Below are positions 63,278-64,000 of a stretch of DNA of 64,000 nt, one piece after another. Below the pieces are notes generated by a model. The model did not search any database and was not told the origin of the DNA. It worked only from the letters and a program-made list of their open reading frames with translations. Every line of letters starts with the position of its first letter. The stretch's first letter is position 1. The position numbers and the translations under genes are program-made. Location: positions 62,001-126,000 of the forward strand of contig JAJEEM010000058.1 of assembly GCA_022820995.1 (NCBI GenBank), given 5' to 3'. Source of the stretch: Gemmatimonadota bacterium (GTDB lineage: Bacteria > Gemmatimonadota > Gemmatimonadetes > Palauibacterales > Palauibacteraceae).

Positions 63278-63649
63278 GTGCAGCCCGTGCTCCCGTCGCG
63301 GGATGTCGCCGCGGCGATCGGCTTCTACGTCGGGCGGCTCGGCTTCGAACTCGCCTTCGCCGATTCCACCCGCGATCCGGGATACGCCGGACTGAGGCGC
63401 GACGGGATCGAGTTGCACCTGCAGTGGCACGATGCGGAGGAATGGTCCCGCGTCGAGCGCCCCATGCTGCGCTTCGTCGTGCCCGACGTCGAGGCGCTGT
63501 TCGAGGAATACCGCGACCAGGGCGTCTTCCACGAGCGGACGGCGTTGCGGCGGACCCCCTGGGGCACCCGCGAGTTCGCCTTCTACGACCTCGACATGAA
63601 CGGCCTCACCTTCTACCGCGCCCTCGCGGACGGAGAGGCCGGAGCATGA
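63278..63649 (+). CDS. VOC-superfamily (glyoxalase/bleomycin-resistance-like) protein
   Basis: About 123 residues from GTG 63278, chosen because the fold begins at VQPVLPSRDVAAAIGFYVGRLGF. The paired beta-alpha-beta-beta-beta modules (FELAFADSTRDPGYAGLRRDGIELHLQWHD, MLRFVVPDVEALFEEYRDQG, FAFYDLDMNGLTFYR) are typical of a single-chain VOC domain. Metal ligands could be His in HLQWH and Glu in REFAFYD. It is coupled to the racemase gene by ATGA. Its start is uncertain because no ATG fits. Confidence 0.8.
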   Translation: MQPVLPSRDVAAAIGFYVGRLGFELAFADSTRDPGYAGLRRDGIELHLQWHDAEEWSRVERPMLRFVVPDVEALFEEYRDQGVFHERTALRRTPWGTREFAFYDLDMNGLTFYRALADGEAGA

Positions 63650-64000
63650 CCTGGACTGCCCCGGAGCATTGGGTTCGTGTCGAGACGATCGATGCGCACA
63701 CGGAGGGGGAGCCGTTGCGCGTCATCGTGGCGGGCTTTCCGGAGTTGGAGGGGGATACCGTCCTCGCGCGGCGTCGCGTTGCGCGGGCGGAACATGACGA
63801 ACTCCGCCGCGCCCTCATGTGGGAGCCTCGGGGGCACGCGGACATGTACGGCTGTCTCGTGATGCCCCCGGTGAGGCCCGGGTCGGACTTCTCCGTCCTC
63901 TTCATGCACAACGAGGGATACTCGACGATGTGCGGCCACGGGATCATCGGCGTGGCGAAGATCGCCGTCGAAGCCGGCTGGATCGACGGGGCAGGGGACG
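63646..64000 (+). CDS. Proline racemase-family enzyme, C-terminus cut by window edge
   Basis: The 118 visible residues begin MTWTAPEHWVRVETIDAHTEGEPLRVIVAG, the family opening. LMWEPRGHADMYG and MHNEGYSTMCGHGIIGVAKIAV follow, with the first catalytic cysteine Cys96 in MCGHG. A cysteine here indicates a racemase or epimerase (proline or 4-hydroxyproline); dehydratase relatives have Ser or Thr. The second catalytic cysteine lies beyond the window. It is the last visible gene of the oxidoreductase operon, so hydroxyproline or proline catabolism feeding a 2-oxoacid is an attractive but unproven link. Confidence 0.9.
   Translation, partial: MTWTAPEHWVRVETIDAHTEGEPLRVIVAGFPELEGDTVLARRRVARAEHDELRRALMWEPRGHADMYGCLVMPPVRPGSDFSVLFMHNEGYSTMCGHGIIGVAKIAVEAGWIDGAGD

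Overview
The window is a GC-rich, densely packed bacterial chromosome segment without rRNA or tRNA genes. Several features together suggest a marine or host-associated member of the Gemmatimonadota or a close relative. These are lipoprotein signal peptides ending in a lipobox, TolB-like propellers, tandem imidazolonepropionase-like amidohydrolases, carboxypeptidase-regulatory/plug-only outer-membrane proteins, PQQ propellers, a DmdA-like GcvT-family enzyme, and GTG/TTG starts behind strong AGGAGG sites. The assignment is an inference from gene content; no phylogenetic marker is present.

Layout. 1-1827: a truncated lipoprotein beta-propeller and a small His-rich membrane protein. 2031-7763: a conflict-type patch with an SMC-like ATPase plus TOPRIM-like pair, VapBC-type toxin-antitoxin, and a Fic protein with an AbiEi-like N-terminus, mixed with an AHSA1-type protein and the DmdA-like enzyme. 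7883-12235: a coiled-coil membrane protein, a Tat-exported class V aminotransferase and an SLC12-like transporter. 12270-14272: a two-gene redox operon whose second gene is a UGSC-family selenoprotein with an in-frame UGA and a convincing bacterial SECIS hairpin. This is the most striking item in the window, because an ordinary gene call would stop at the UGA or miss the gene. 14410-21441: a LuxR-type regulator, a small envelope operon and three overlapping amidohydrolases. 21480-30124: an RF-1-like GGQ protein, two bPH2 membrane proteins, a TPR-TlpA lipoprotein, RecQ, a plug-only protein and a sulfotransferase. 30220-33419: a PQQ propeller lipoprotein translationally coupled to an FG-GAP protein. 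33423-38000: M20 peptidase, small membrane proteins, OsmC, a second plug-only protein and a methyltransferase. 38201-42173: a large outer-membrane protein and two tandem signal peptidases I. 42475-47131: a CusBA-like heavy-metal RND pair. 47112-58290: amine oxidase, serine hydrolase, PLP decarboxylase plus NCS2 permease, two MDR dehydrogenases, a sialidase-like lipoprotein and a CitE-like TIM barrel. 58479-64000: an operon with an FAD/Fe-S electron-transfer subunit, 2-oxoacid:acceptor oxidoreductase alpha and beta, a VOC protein and a truncated proline racemase-family gene.

Working together. Many neighbours overlap by ATGA or TGATG and are probably co-translated. The clearest functional sets are the seleno/thioredoxin-like pair, the three amidohydrolases, the PQQ/FG-GAP pair, CusB-CusA and the oxidoreductase operon. 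Convergent gene pairs are separated by only a few bases, sometimes with GC-rich hairpins that could terminate in both directions.
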